64,000 nt of DNA from Sphingomonas sp. IC081 (GCF_006874585.1 NZ_CP029761.1:2429001-2493000); one strand, 5' to 3'. Shown: positions 18,514 through 27,804, counted from the stretch's first letter. Notes: generated by a model from the sequence alone, not told the origin. Translations and numbers: made by a program.

Positions 18514-19773
18514 ATGCCTATCGACGCCGCCAATCCGGTTCCGCCCAGCTTTCCGCGCCACGTCGGCATGGATCAGGTGCCCGATCATGTCCCCGCCGAC
18601 CTGGTTCGCCAGGTAGGCCTTACCTTCGGACCGGAATTTCTCGCCGCTCCGCACGATTTCATGGCCGCGCTGCATGATAAGCAGCCGCCGATCTATTACG
18701 ACGTCAGCCCGATGGGCAACATGTGGCATTTCACCCGCCACGAAGATGCCCTGTTCGGCCTGCGCCATCCGGAAATCTTCTCGAACGAGGGGGCCACGCC
18801 GTTTCCGCGTGATCCAAACGACTATTTCTACTTCATCCCGATCGAGATCGATCCGCCGCACCACCGCAAGTATCGCAACATCGTCGACCCGGTATTCAGC
18901 CCCCAGGGCGTGCTCAAGCTGGAGGAGCAAATCCGCCAGCGCGCCAACGACCTGATCGACGAGATCGAGGCCAAGGTCGCAGCCGGAGGAACATGCGAGT
19001 TCACCGAAGATTTCGGCCGACCGCTACCGGTTTCGGTATTCCTCGACATCATGGGTCTGCCGCAGGACATGCGCGACACGTTCGTGTCCTGGGCGATGGA
19101 TCTGCTCCACTCGAACGACCGCGCGATCATGGGCCAGGCAATGCAGAACATCACTGCCTATCTCAAGGAAGCCATCGCCGAGAAGAAGGCGCACCCCGAT
19201 CAAGGCGTGGTAAGCCTGATTGCCCATGCAGAACCGGGCGGCGTGCCGCTATCCGAAAAGGAGATCTTCGGCTTCGTCTGCTTCCTGTTCATCGGCGGGC
19301 TGGACACCGTGTTCGCAACGCTCAACAACGTCTGGGCATGGCTTGCGCAGAACCCGGAAAAGCGCCAGGAAATCATCGATCGCCCGCAGGACATCGACAA
19401 GGTGGTAGAAGAACTGTTGCGGCGATGGTCCGTCACATTCTCGGGCCGCGTCCTTGATCAGGACTATGAAATGCGCGGCGTGCAGCTCAAGAAGGGCGAC
19501 CGCGTGACCTTCATCCTGCCCGCATGCAACTTCGACCCCGATGTCTTCCCCGATCCTCTGACGGTAGACTTCGACCGCCCGCGCAAGACAACCCTCGCCT
19601 TCACGGTTGGCGTGCACAGCTGCATGGGCGGACACCTGGCCCGCCTGGAAGTGAAGATCGCGCTTCAGGAATGGCTGAGGCGCATTCCCGACTTCGGCCT
19701 CAAGCCCGGCACCCAAATAGAGTACCGACCAGGCGGCGTAATCGGGCCAGAAGAAGTGCCGTTGGTCTGGTAA
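18514..19773 (+). CDS. Cytochrome P450 (CYP101-like bacterial class I)
   Basis: This is a 419-residue soluble monooxygenase. The I-helix has GGLDT (FLFIGGLDTVFATL, core GGLDT), the K-helix has ExxR in VEELLRR, and the heme loop is FTVGVHSCMGG with the ligand Cys370. Size and motifs fit the CYP101/CYP111 type that hydroxylates terpenoids or other small hydrophobic compounds. The substrate is not predictable here. The start at 18514 follows GGGAGAG and sits 14 bp after the ferredoxin stop, so the two form an operon. A structured non-coding region follows. Confidence 0.9.
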   Translation: MPIDAANPVPPSFPRHVGMDQVPDHVPADLVRQVGLTFGPEFLAAPHDFMAALHDKQPPIYYDVSPMGNMWHFTRHEDALFGLRHPEIFSNEGATPFPRDPNDYFYFIPIEIDPPHHRKYRNIVDPVFSPQGVLKLEEQIRQRANDLIDEIEAKVAAGGTCEFTEDFGRPLPVSVFLDIMGLPQDMRDTFVSWAMDLLHSNDRAIMGQAMQNITAYLKEAIAEKKAHPDQGVVSLIAHAEPGGVPLSEKEIFGFVCFLFIGGLDTVFATLNNVWAWLAQNPEKRQEIIDRPQDIDKVVEELLRRWSVTFSGRVLDQDYEMRGVQLKKGDRVTFILPACNFDPDVFPDPLTVDFDRPRKTTLAFTVGVHSCMGGHLARLEVKIALQEWLRRIPDFGLKPGTQIEYRPGGVIGPEEVPLVW

Positions 19774-20503
19774 TTCGACACGACGCTCGGGGATTGGATC
19801 GCACAAGGTCCAGTCCCTGCCCCGTAGAGCGCTCAGAGGGATAGAGATCGATCCATCTCCGACCAACGGAAACTGAATAGCCCTGAGCAGCCTCTAGGAA
19901 TAGGGTCGTTGGCCAGCTGACAGGCGAGTCGGCTGATCCCGCGAAATTGGTTTTTACAAGTTTCCAGCAGTCCCTTGACGCGACCTGTCATGGCCACTTT
20001 CCACGGGGATGAAGATAATTACGCGATTTCCGGGGCACCAGCCACGCAACGATGCCTAAGGGACACACCACAGACAAACATCACAAGAAGTTGCACCTCC
20101 AGAACAAATTCGCGCTTTTCGAATGGCAAAAGATGTTGCAAGGTAGTCAGCGAAAGGCCTTTTCGGCCTTGCCGGTGTTGGGAGAGAGCGCGCCGGGGGG
20201 ATTAAAATCCTTTCCGGCGCGCCGAATCTTCGCAAGTGCAACATTTGCTCCGATAGACGCAATGTAAAGTTCGATTTGCGCCTCCAGTCCGTTAAGTTCG
20301 TGGTTTACGCGAATTTTCCGACTGGAGGCGCAAGTGTTTTTTGCGTCTAAGGCCTAAGTAACCTTACGCAGCCGCAGCATAAAACGTATAAATCTTGTGC
20401 ATTAGCGAACCCCGCCGGTGATTCGCGGCCACATGGCCACGATTGACCATCCGTGATTCGCCCCGCGGCCTTGTGCCGTGGCGGCCCGACTGGACCGAAG
20501 CAC
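19774..20503. other. Gene-free region with strong inverted repeats
   Basis: No protein-coding gene is supported in these 730 bp. Base composition is less GC-rich than the surroundings, especially around 19920-20450. The segment 20131-20342 holds nested stem-loops described as a separate entry. The rest, including the promoter area before the flavoprotein gene, shows nothing recognisable. Confidence 0.6.
20131..20342 (+). ncRNA. Candidate structured RNA ending in a terminator-like stem
   Basis: An outer stem pairs 20131-20140 with 20237-20246 (core ATGTTGCA/TGCAACAT). It encloses a hairpin AAGGCC-5 nt-GGCCTT (20154-20170) and a large GC hairpin with arms GCGCGCCGG and CCGGCGCGC (20188-20222). 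A perfect 14-bp stem follows (20276-20289 with 20320-20333, 30-nt loop), and then T6 at 20337-20342. The nested layout plus a T-run suggests a small RNA or a leader element ahead of the flavoprotein-MATE genes. It matches no RNA family I recognise, and strand choice rests on the T-run. Confidence 0.4.
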
Positions 20504-22099
20504 ATGCCCGACATCGAGTGCGACGTTCTAATCGTGGGAAGCGGGATCGGTGGCCTAACCTCCGCCATTGCCGCCCGCATGGCTGGCCTGGAAGCTCTCG
20601 TGGTCGAACAGGACTTGCTGATCGGCGGGCCCTCCTCCGCCTCCAACGGCATGCTCTGGCTGCCAAACAGCCCGCTTATGTTGCGCGAAAAAGTGCCCGA
20701 TTCGCGCCGGGCCGCACTCGATTATCTTGCCAACTTCGTGGATGATGGCGATCCCTCGTCCTGCCCCGAACGGCGCGCGGCCTTTGTCGACGGCGTCGCA
20801 CCGCTCGTAGCGCTCTATGAATCCCGCAACATTCCGCTGCACCTGTGCGAAGGCTACCCCGACCATTACGATACGCTCCCAGGCGGCCATGCCACCGGAC
20901 GAGCCGTTGAAACCGAAGTGATCGACGCCGAAAAGCTCGGAACCTGGAAACGTCGCATTCGACCGCAAAGTTACCCGATCCCCGCCCGTGCATCGGAATG
21001 GGCGCGGCTCGGTCGCACCGAATCCACATGGGACGGACGCATCGGGGCTGCCAGACTGCGTTGGCGCAGTCTGGCAGCCCGAGTTCGGGCGCAGAAACTG
21101 CTGTCTGCCGGAGCCGCCTTGCAGGCACGGCTTTTGCTTGCTGCACTCCAACTTGGCGCCAGAATCAGTACGCGCACCGCGCTGCTGTCACTGGAATATA
21201 ACAACGGCCGTGTCTGCGGCGCGATGATCGATTGCGACAGTTGGCATCGCCGGGTCCATGTACGTCATGGTGTAGTGATCGCCACTGGACGCATTCCCCA
21301 ACCCTCGCCGTTACCGAGCGCCGACGGCGACGCCGTTACAGGGATGCTCGGCCTCGGCGCGGGCACGGGCTGGATGAACGAGGACTGGCGCTTCCTCAGG
21401 CTTGCTTCCGAACAGGCGCGCCCCGCAACCACCGTGCTGACTGCTCTGGGCAAGCCTCATTTAATCATTGTCGGACGTGACGGACGTCGTTTCGTCGACG
21501 AGGCCGCCCCTCCGATGGAAGTAGGCAGCGCGAGCCTCGCTCTGGAAAAAGCCTCGGACGCCTCTCCCGCGGCATGGGCGATCTTCGATGCTCGCCACCG
21601 CTCTCGCTATCGCTTCGGACCGATCGCACCGGGGCGCATTCCCCGGCAACGCCTGCAAGACGGCAGCCTCGTCCGCGCAGCAACGCTCGATGCGCTCGCC
21701 CGCGAATGCGGGATCGATCCTACCGGACTGGAGGCCACGATCAACCGCTGGAACGTCATGGCGGGCCGCGGCATTGACGACGATTTCGGGAAAGGCGCAT
21801 CATCCTACGACCGCTATCACGGAGACCCCGCTCATGCCCCCAACCCCTGCATGGGACCGATTTCACGAGGACCGTTCTATGCCGTGCCGCTCAGGGCAGA
21901 AAGTCTAGGAACATGCGGCGGCGTTACCGTTGATCCTTTCGCACGCGTGACAAGGATCGATGGAACACCGATTTCAGGTCTATATGCCATCGGTGGCTGC
22001 ACCGCGCCGCTCTCTGGTCCCCACGACGTCGCCCCTGGCTTCGCGGCTGGCGTAGCCGCCGTGTTCGGGATGATTGCGATACGCAACATGGTCAGTTAG
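20504..22099 (+). CDS. FAD-dependent oxidoreductase (fumarate reductase / ketosteroid dehydrogenase-like)
   Basis: This is a 531-residue flavoprotein. The Rossmann dinucleotide motif VLIVGSGIGGLTSAIAA is at the N-terminus (about residues 7-23), and a C-terminal FAD segment with GGCTAPLSGPHDVAPGFAAG (core GLYAIGGC) closes the fold. It belongs to the FAD-binding-2 family that includes fumarate reductases and 3-ketosteroid delta-1-dehydrogenases. It would act on a ketone, enone or steroid-like substrate, not identifiable here. A MATE exporter follows after 42 bp, likely in one transcript. Confidence 0.82.
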   Translation: MPDIECDVLIVGSGIGGLTSAIAARMAGLEALVVEQDLLIGGPSSASNGMLWLPNSPLMLREKVPDSRRAALDYLANFVDDGDPSSCPERRAAFVDGVAPLVALYESRNIPLHLCEGYPDHYDTLPGGHATGRAVETEVIDAEKLGTWKRRIRPQSYPIPARASEWARLGRTESTWDGRIGAARLRWRSLAARVRAQKLLSAGAALQARLLLAALQLGARISTRTALLSLEYNNGRVCGAMIDCDSWHRRVHVRHGVVIATGRIPQPSPLPSADGDAVTGMLGLGAGTGWMNEDWRFLRLASEQARPATTVLTALGKPHLIIVGRDGRRFVDEAAPPMEVGSASLALEKASDASPAAWAIFDARHRSRYRFGPIAPGRIPRQRLQDGSLVRAATLDALARECGIDPTGLEATINRWNVMAGRGIDDDFGKGASSYDRYHGDPAHAPNPCMGPISRGPFYAVPLRAESLGTCGGVTVDPFARVTRIDGTPISGLYAIGGCTAPLSGPHDVAPGFAAGVAAVFGMIAIRNMVS

Positions 22100-22141
22100 G
22101 CGGACTGACGAAAGCCAATCACCAGACACCGGGTTCCCCGC

Positions 22142-23479
22142 TTGCGTAGTCCTTCCTTCAATTCGGCATCGCAGACCCGCCTCTTATGGTCGATAGCCTT
22201 GCCCGCGATGCTCACCAACGTGGCAACGGCGCTGTTCGGGCTAGCAGACATGTGGGCGATTGGACGCCTTGGCGACGCTCCCGCGCAAGGTGCTGTAGAA
22301 CTGGGCGCCAAGTTCATGATGGCACTGCTCAACGTGTTCAACTTCCTGCGCACGAGCACCGTTGCGCTAACCGCGCAAGGTGCTGGCCGGGGTACCACGC
22401 ATGCACAAGCAGAAACCCTTGCCCGCGCTCTTGCAGTCGCACTCGGCATCGGCACCGTCCTGCTGCTCGCGATGCCGCTCGCGATCCCTTTTGGCCTTGA
22501 CCTGCTAGGCGCCAAAGAGTCCCTTCGCGAAAGCGCGCGGCACTACATCGCCATCCGCTACTGGGCCGCCCCCTTATGGCTGGGCAATTGCGCGTTGGTT
22601 GGATGGCTGATCGGCCAACGCCTGGTGCGTCACGTGCTGGTCGTCGAAGTGGCCGCCAACCTGGTGCATATCGCACTCGACATGCTGCTGGTTCTGCTTG
22701 CCCACTGGGGAGTAGCCGGGGTTGCTATTGCCACGCTCACTTCCGAATGCTTCAAGTTTATAGTGCTCGGCATTCTGGTGCTGCGCCGTTCGGACGGGCG
22801 AGGCGTACTCACATCGTTCGCGGCGCGAACGACATGGCGCCGCCGCGAACTGGCAGCCCTGTTCGCCCTCAATCGCGACCTGTTCCTGCGGACGCTGCTC
22901 CTGACCGCCGCAATGCTGCTGTTTGCACGGAGTGGCGCTCAGGATGGGCCAGTGACATTGGCGGCCAACGGCATCCTGTTCCAACTCTTCATGCTGGCCG
23001 CACTGATCCTTGATGGCTTCGAGAGCGCAGCACAAGTCCTCTGCGGCGAAGCACTCGGAGCCCGCGAGCGCACACGCTTCGACAAAGCCGTCCGCTCATC
23101 GATGCTGTGGGCCGGCGCTGCCGCATTGGCCATGACTCTTGCTTACGCGGCAGGAGGTGAAGTTCTTGCCGCGCGCTTCACCACCGACCCTGCAGTCGCG
23201 GCTCGAAGTGCGACTTATGTACCATGGCTCGCCGTCTTGCCGCTGGCCAGCTTTACGTCGTTCGTCCTCGACGGCGTATTTGTCGGAACCGGCTGGACAC
23301 GGGCTATGCTGGGCACGATGGCCTTGGCGCTGGCGGGCTATACCTTGCTGCTCTGGTTGCTCCACCCGCTTGGCAATGCCGGGCTGTGGAGTGCCTTCAC
23401 GGTCTTTTTCCTGCTGCGCGGGGCAGGACAGCTCGTCCTGACACCCCGTAAGACGCGTAGCAGCTTCAGCACCTCCTGA
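22142..23479 (+). CDS. MATE-family multidrug/metabolite exporter
   Basis: This 445-residue membrane protein has about twelve hydrophobic segments in the MATE arrangement. The N-terminal LLWSIALPAMLTNVATALFGLADMW (core LPAMLTNVATALFGLAD) is typical of the DinF-like branch. It would export cationic or hydrophobic compounds using Na+ or H+. The start is TTG at 22142 and the gene sits 42 bp after the flavoprotein gene. Its 3' end overlaps by 14 bp the end of the convergent, IS-disrupted methyltransferase gene. Confidence 0.85.
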   Translation: MRSPSFNSASQTRLLWSIALPAMLTNVATALFGLADMWAIGRLGDAPAQGAVELGAKFMMALLNVFNFLRTSTVALTAQGAGRGTTHAQAETLARALAVALGIGTVLLLAMPLAIPFGLDLLGAKESLRESARHYIAIRYWAAPLWLGNCALVGWLIGQRLVRHVLVVEVAANLVHIALDMLLVLLAHWGVAGVAIATLTSECFKFIVLGILVLRRSDGRGVLTSFAARTTWRRRELAALFALNRDLFLRTLLLTAAMLLFARSGAQDGPVTLAANGILFQLFMLAALILDGFESAAQVLCGEALGARERTRFDKAVRSSMLWAGAAALAMTLAYAAGGEVLAARFTTDPAVAARSATYVPWLAVLPLASFTSFVLDGVFVGTGWTRAMLGTMALALAGYTLLLWLLHPLGNAGLWSAFTVFFLLRGAGQLVLTPRKTRSSFSTS

Positions 23480-23670
23480 AGACCACCGTCAGGTTATTGG
23501 CGGGCATCTCGACCACCCGGTCAAGGGCAAGCCCATGCCCAACCGCCACTTTGGCGACATCTTCCAGACAGCGCAGCCCCCATCCCGGATTGCGGCGCTT
23601 CAGGTCCTCATCAAACGCGGCATTTCCCGGTTCGATTGCATGACCTTCCCGGCGATAGGGGCCGTAGAGT
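23466..23670 (-). pseudogene. DUF938 (UPF0585) SAM-dependent methyltransferase, C-terminal fragment cut off by IS21 element
   Basis: Read on the minus strand, this fragment begins LYGPYRREGHAIEPGNAAFD and ends MPANNLTVVFRRC, the C-terminal third of the DUF938 family. It has no start of its own. Joined to the N-terminal fragment at 26144-26578 after removal of the IS and one copy of the 9-bp target repeat, it gives an uninterrupted 204-residue protein of normal family length. The insertion therefore looks recent. Confidence 0.9.
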
Positions 23671-23759
23671 TGTTGATTGCCACTGAGATGTGACCCAGGG
23701 TTTCCATTGAGAATTGACCCGGGTGGGTATGGGTTATGTGCTGCCGTATCCTGGCAGGT

Positions 23760-24539
23760 TCAAGATGCTGGCTTCTCCTTTCTGGCTTTTGGCGCAGCGG
23801 TGCTGGCACGGAAGCGGAAGCTGTCGTTTCCGGTTTCCAGGATGTGGCAGTGGTGGGTTAGCCGATCGAGCAACGCGGTGGTCATCTTGGCATCGCCGAA
23901 CACGCCAGCCCATTCGCTGAAGCTTAGGTTGGTGGTGATGACGACGCTGGTGCGCTCGTACAGCTTGCTGAGCAGATGGAAGAGCATGGCTCCGCCCGAT
24001 GGGCTGAAGGGCAGATAACCCAGCTCGTCGAGGATGAGCAGGTCGAGACGTAGCAGGCGTTCTGCCAGCTGGCCGGATCGGTTCATGGTCTTTTCCTGCT
24101 CAAGCGCATTGACCAAATCGACCGTGGAGAAGAAGCGGACCTTCTTGCGGTGATGCTCGACGGCCTGGACGCCCAGCGCAGTTGCGATATGGCTCTTGCC
24201 GGTTCCGGGCCCGCCAATCAGCACGACATTGTCGGCGTTTTCCATGAAGTCGCCCTGATGAAGCTGGCGGACGAGGGCTTCGTTGATCTCGCTGGCAGCA
24301 AAGTCGAAGCCAGCCAGATCCTTATAGGCCGGGAAGCGGGCCGCCTTGATTTGATAGGCGATGGACCTGACCTCGCGTTCGGCCATCTCTGCCTTCAGGA
24401 GTCCAGCGAGCATCGGCACGGCAGCATCGAAGGCAGGCGCGCCCTGCTCGATCAGTTCGTCGGCGGCCTGAGCCATGCCGAACATCTTGAGGCTGCGCAG
24501 CATGACGACGACCGCGGCGCTGGCGGGGTCATGACGCAT
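23760..24539 (-). CDS. istB: IS21-family helper ATPase IstB
   Basis: This is a 259-residue DnaC-like AAA+ ATPase that assists the IstA transposase and target selection. Walker A is GGPGTGKSH at residues 109-117 and Walker B is [12 protein letters not shown]. The start overlaps the istA 3' end by 11 bp, typical of coupled IS21 genes. The reading frame is intact. Confidence 0.95.
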   Translation of the reverse strand: MRHDPASAAVVVMLRSLKMFGMAQAADELIEQGAPAFDAAVPMLAGLLKAEMAEREVRSIAYQIKAARFPAYKDLAGFDFAASEINEALVRQLHQGDFMENADNVVLIGGPGTGKSHIATALGVQAVEHHRKKVRFFSTVDLVNALEQEKTMNRSGQLAERLLRLDLLILDELGYLPFSPSGGAMLFHLLSKLYERTSVVITTNLSFSEWAGVFGDAKMTTALLDRLTHHCHILETGNDSFRFRASTAAPKARKEKPAS

Positions 24540-26049
24540 GGCGGATATCCCTCAGCCTGTCATAGCGAACGACATTGGCCTCGGGCTCCTGCGTCAGGCG
24601 CAGGGCTTGAGGCGCATCGATCGGCGAAGCTGGAGGCGCCTTGCCGTCGATGAGGCGATGTAACACGTTGAGAACGTGAGTCTTGGTGGCGACACCGGCC
24701 CCCAAAGCCAACTCGACCGCGCTCAACACAGCCTGTTCGTCGTGATGCAGAACGAGAGAAAGTATCTCGACCATCTCCCTGTCGCCACCAGGGCGCTTGA
24801 GCAGATGGCCCTGTAACTGCCGGAAGGCTTCGGGCATCTCGAGGAAGGGAGCGCCATTACGCAAGGCGCCGGGCTTGCGCTGGATTACCGCCAGATAATG
24901 CCGCCAGTCATAGATTGTGCGTCCCGGCTTGTGATGAGAGCGCTCGATGAGCCGGGCATGTTCGCACACGATCTGGCCTTCGGCCGCTATGACCAGACGA
25001 TCAGGGTAGATCCGCAGGCTGACCGGTCGGTTCGCGAAGGAGGCAGGTACCGAGTAGCGGTTGCGGTCAAAGGCGATGAGGCAGGTCGGCGACACGCGCT
25101 TGATCTGCTCGACAAAGCCATCGAAGGGCCGGCCCAGCGGCATCAGGCAGGAAACTTCCTCGGCATGCGCATCGGCCACCGTGCCGGGCATGACGCCATG
25201 CTGGATATCGCTCCATTGGACGATGCATTGCTCTTCCAGCCAGGCGTTCAGCTCAGCCAGGCCAGGGAAACTGGGCATCGGTTGCCACAACCGGCGCCGA
25301 GCGTCCTGGACGTTCTTCTCGACCTGACCCTTCTCCCAACCAGAAGCCGGATTGCAGAAATCCGTCTCGAACAGATAGTGGCTGGCCATGGCGGCAAATC
25401 TTGCGTTGACCTGCCGCGCCTTCCCGGTCCCGATCTTGTCGACAGCGGTCCTCATATTATCGAAGATCCCACGCTGGGGCACGCCGCCCAGCACTCGGAA
25501 CGCCTGCGTCAGCGCGTCGAACAGCATCTCATGGGTCTGGAGCAGATAGGCGCGGACGATGAAGGCGCGGCTATGCGCCAGTTTGGTATGAGCGACCTGC
25601 AGCTTCGTGGGCTTGCCATCCAGTACGGCATAGTCCTCGCTCCAGTCGAACTGGAACGCCTCGCCAGGCTGGAAAACCAGGGGCACGAATGTTCCACGCC
25701 CGCTGGTCTGCTGCTCATATTGCAGCTCGGTCCGCCATCGTCGGGCAAAAGCGGCAACCCGGTTATAAGAGCCATCGTATCCCAGCTCGACCAGATCAGC
25801 ATGCAACTGCTTGGCAGTCCGCCTTTGTTTACGGGACTTCTTGGATTCCACTCGCAACCAGGCCGTCAGCTTCTCGGCGTAAGGGTCGAGCTTGCTCGGC
25901 CGGATCGGAACCTTGAAGCTCGGCTCAATCGCGTCAGAACGCAGATATTTGCGGATGGTATTGCGGGACAGGCCGGTCCGCCTCTTGATCTCCCGAATGG
26001 AGATCTTCTGCCGGAAATGCCACCGGCGGATCACACTGAGTAAGTCCAT
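24529..26049 (-). CDS. istA: IS21-family transposase IstA
   Basis: This is a 506-residue DDE transposase counted from the ATG at 26049, which has GGAGTGATCG just upstream. An N-terminal HTH (residues about 17-36, [20 protein letters not shown], core [12 protein letters not shown]) precedes the catalytic residues Asp135 (FQFDWSED), Asp197 (IFDNMRTAV) and Glu244 (GQVEKNV). All are present and no frameshift is seen. Confidence 0.95.
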   Translation of the reverse strand: MDLLSVIRRWHFRQKISIREIKRRTGLSRNTIRKYLRSDAIEPSFKVPIRPSKLDPYAEKLTAWLRVESKKSRKQRRTAKQLHADLVELGYDGSYNRVAAFARRWRTELQYEQQTSGRGTFVPLVFQPGEAFQFDWSEDYAVLDGKPTKLQVAHTKLAHSRAFIVRAYLLQTHEMLFDALTQAFRVLGGVPQRGIFDNMRTAVDKIGTGKARQVNARFAAMASHYLFETDFCNPASGWEKGQVEKNVQDARRRLWQPMPSFPGLAELNAWLEEQCIVQWSDIQHGVMPGTVADAHAEEVSCLMPLGRPFDGFVEQIKRVSPTCLIAFDRNRYSVPASFANRPVSLRIYPDRLVIAAEGQIVCEHARLIERSHHKPGRTIYDWRHYLAVIQRKPGALRNGAPFLEMPEAFRQLQGHLLKRPGGDREMVEILSLVLHHDEQAVLSAVELALGAGVATKTHVLNVLHRLIDGKAPPASPIDAPQALRLTQEPEANVVRYDRLRDIRHAS

Positions 26050-26143
26050 GTCGATCACTCCACGACCCTCCGACTGGCAGCCGGAGGCGAGGGAAACATG
26101 GGTCAATTCTCAATGGTAATTTATACGCCCCCCGGGTCACATC

Positions 26144-26578
26144 TCAGTGGCAATCAACACCGTAGAGTACCAGCGGAGCGCCCTGAGACAAGAGGCGCCC
26201 CGCGCCTGCCATCAATCCAAGCGTTGCCGACCATGGGCTGATGTGGATCATGTTGATGCAGACCAACGCATCAGCGCTCTCCAGCGGCCACTGCGCAGCC
26301 GCTGCATCAAGAGCAATCGGGACCATCAGGTTGTGCAGCCCCTCCGCCTCGCGCCATGCGGCGATAGAAGCACGGGCATTGGCGTCAGGATCGCTCGGTT
26401 TCCAGAAGATTCCCGCCAAAAATCGAGAGAAATAGACCGCATGTTCGCCAGTCCCTGCAGCGATCTCGAGTACAGTGCCCGACGTGGGTAGCACCTCGCG
26501 CAGCACGGCCAGAATGGGATCGCGATTACGCATCGCAGCCGGAGCATAGCGACGGTCGGAATGTGACGAGCCGGACAT
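26144..26578 (-). pseudogene. DUF938 (UPF0585) SAM-dependent methyltransferase, N-terminal fragment
   Basis: The fragment starts MSGSSHSDRRYAPAAMRNRD and shows the SAM-binding stretch LEIAAGTGEHAVYFSR and CINMIHISPW, diagnostic for DUF938. It stays in frame until the IS21 insertion after APLVLYG and then gains four foreign residues and a stop inside the IS terminal repeat. Its C-terminal part is at 23466-23670. It lies downstream of the chemotaxis operon in the same direction, starting 25 bp after the last che-operon stop. Confidence 0.9.
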
Positions 26579-26602
26579 GCCAGACGAGTTATCGCCGCCC
26601 GG

Positions 26603-26974
26603 TCAATCCCACAAGTCGAGCGGTCCACCATCGCCGTTTCCGTTGGCCGGCGGTGAATCAAGCGGTACCTCGCAGAGTGTTTCGCTGTCGTCGAGAAAAT
26701 GACGGAAGCGCAGGTTGATCGCCTCCAGGTTGATGCGGCGCATCTCTGTCGCACTGAACCCTGCACTGAGAATGGCCGACAACGCACGCTGCTTCTGGGA
26801 AATCAGATCGATCGCCTGAAGCTCGCGAATGTGCCCTGCAGCGAAACCCTCGTCCCGACACAATACTTCGCCCAGGGCCTCGATCTCGCCCGCAAGCTCG
26901 GTCAAGACTTCGGCCATAGCCAGAAATCGGGGTTCAAGCAGCCTCGGGGCCAGAAAGCGCGATTCATGGATCAT
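26603..26974 (-). CDS. Small che-operon protein with DxxxQ motif, possible CheY phosphatase (CheZ/CheT-like)
   Basis: This 123-residue, largely helical protein is the last gene of the che operon, starting 3 bp after the cheW stop. Residues 51-60 read ELQAIDLISQ, which contains Asp56-x3-Gln60 in a long helix. That is the arrangement used by CheZ and CheT phosphatases (as in CheZ DLTGQ) to dephosphorylate CheY. No other CheY phosphatase is in the window. The family link is inferred from the motif and operon position only; it could instead be an unrelated helical che accessory protein. Confidence 0.6.
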   Translation of the reverse strand: MIHESRFLAPRLLEPRFLAMAEVLTELAGEIEALGEVLCRDEGFAAGHIRELQAIDLISQKQRALSAILSAGFSATEMRRINLEAINLRFRHFLDDSETLCEVPLDSPPANGNGDGGPLDLWD

Positions 26975-26977
26975 GGC

Positions 26978-27418
26978 TCAGGCCGCCGCCAACGCATCCC
27001 CGGATGTCCCCAGCGTCTGGAGATCAAGCACCATGACCATGTGCTCGTCTATCGCCACCAGCCCCTCGAGAAATGGGATCACCCCGTCCTGTCCGGCACT
27101 GGGCGGCGCCTGCAAGGTCTCGGAATGAAGCGCGACGATGTCCGACACCGAATCCACGATCAGACCCTGCGACTGCCCATTGACCTGACAGACAATGATG
27201 GCGTGGCGCGGCGTGGCCTCGGTCGGCGTCCAGCCCAGCCGGGCAGCAAGATCGATCACCGGCAATACCGTACCGCGCAAGTTGACCACGCCTGCCACGT
27301 AATGCGGGACACGCGGCATCGGCGTTACCGGGGTCCAGGCGCGGATCTCGCGGATCGCCATGATGTCGAGCGCGAAGATCTGGCCGGCGACTTCGAAGGT
27401 GATGAGTTCGCGGTGCAT
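26978..27418 (-). CDS. cheW: Chemotaxis adaptor CheW
   Basis: This is a 146-residue SH3-like adaptor linking chemoreceptors to CheA at the cytoplasmic array. It contains TFEVAGQIFALDIMAIREI, VVNLRGTVLPVIDLAARLG and DSVSDIVAL, all characteristic (trimmed cores AIREI, NLRGTVLPVIDL). ATG at 27418 is preceded by GGAGG. It is the seventh gene of the minus-strand che operon, after cheY. Confidence 0.92.
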   Translation of the reverse strand: MHRELITFEVAGQIFALDIMAIREIRAWTPVTPMPRVPHYVAGVVNLRGTVLPVIDLAARLGWTPTEATPRHAIIVCQVNGQSQGLIVDSVSDIVALHSETLQAPPSAGQDGVIPFLEGLVAIDEHMVMVLDLQTLGTSGDALAAA

Positions 27419-27432
27419 GACCGAGGCCTCCT

Positions 27433-27804
27433 TCAGTGGGCGACGCGGCGGACCGCCGCGACGAGCTTGTCGGTGTCGAAAGGCTTGACGATCCAACCGG
27501 TCGCGCCGGCTGCTCGCGCACGCGCCTTCTTCTCGTCCGAACTCTCGGTTGTCAGTACCAGGATGGGGCGATCGCGATGTCGGGTGCCTCCACGGACCTG
27601 CTCGATCAGGCCAAAGCCATCGAGACGCGGCATATTGATGTCTGTTATGACGACATCGACTTCGTTCAGCGCCAGCCATTCCAGCGCAGAAACGCCATCG
27701 TCGGCCTGCGACACGTCGAAGCCGTTGTTCGACAACGCATGATTGAGCAGCGCCCGCATGGATGCGCTATCGTCAACGGTCAGGACTCGGGTGGTCTTGG
27801 ACAT
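27433..27804 (-). CDS. cheY: Chemotaxis response regulator CheY
   Basis: This single-domain receiver has 123 residues. The acidic pair is TVDDSAS, the phospho-acceptor is Asp55 (ITDINMPRLDG), the switch Thr is in LVLTTESS and the Lys is in IVKPFD. It would carry the CheA signal to the flagellar motor or another output. ATG at 27804 is taken because it gives the normal CheY length; the frame extends upstream into cheD without a reason to start there. It sits between cheD and cheW. Confidence 0.93.
   Translation of the reverse strand: MSKTTRVLTVDDSASMRALLNHALSNNGFDVSQADDGVSALEWLALNEVDVVITDINMPRLDGFGLIEQVRGGTRHRDRPILVLTTESSDEKKARARAAGATGWIVKPFDTDKLVAAVRRVAH

Larger units (their letters stand above)
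23671..26159 (-). mobile_element. Complete IS21-family insertion sequence
   Basis: The element is 2489 bp, with near-perfect 26-bp terminal inverted repeats (23671-23696 and 26134-26159) that begin TGTTGATT and end AATCAACA. A second internal repeat pair lies just inside (23704-23720 and 26100-26116), a multiple-end layout typical of the family. The flanking direct repeat CCGTAGAGT (23662-23670 and 26160-26168) is 9 bp. It carries istA and istB, both intact, and may still be mobile. Confidence 0.95.
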
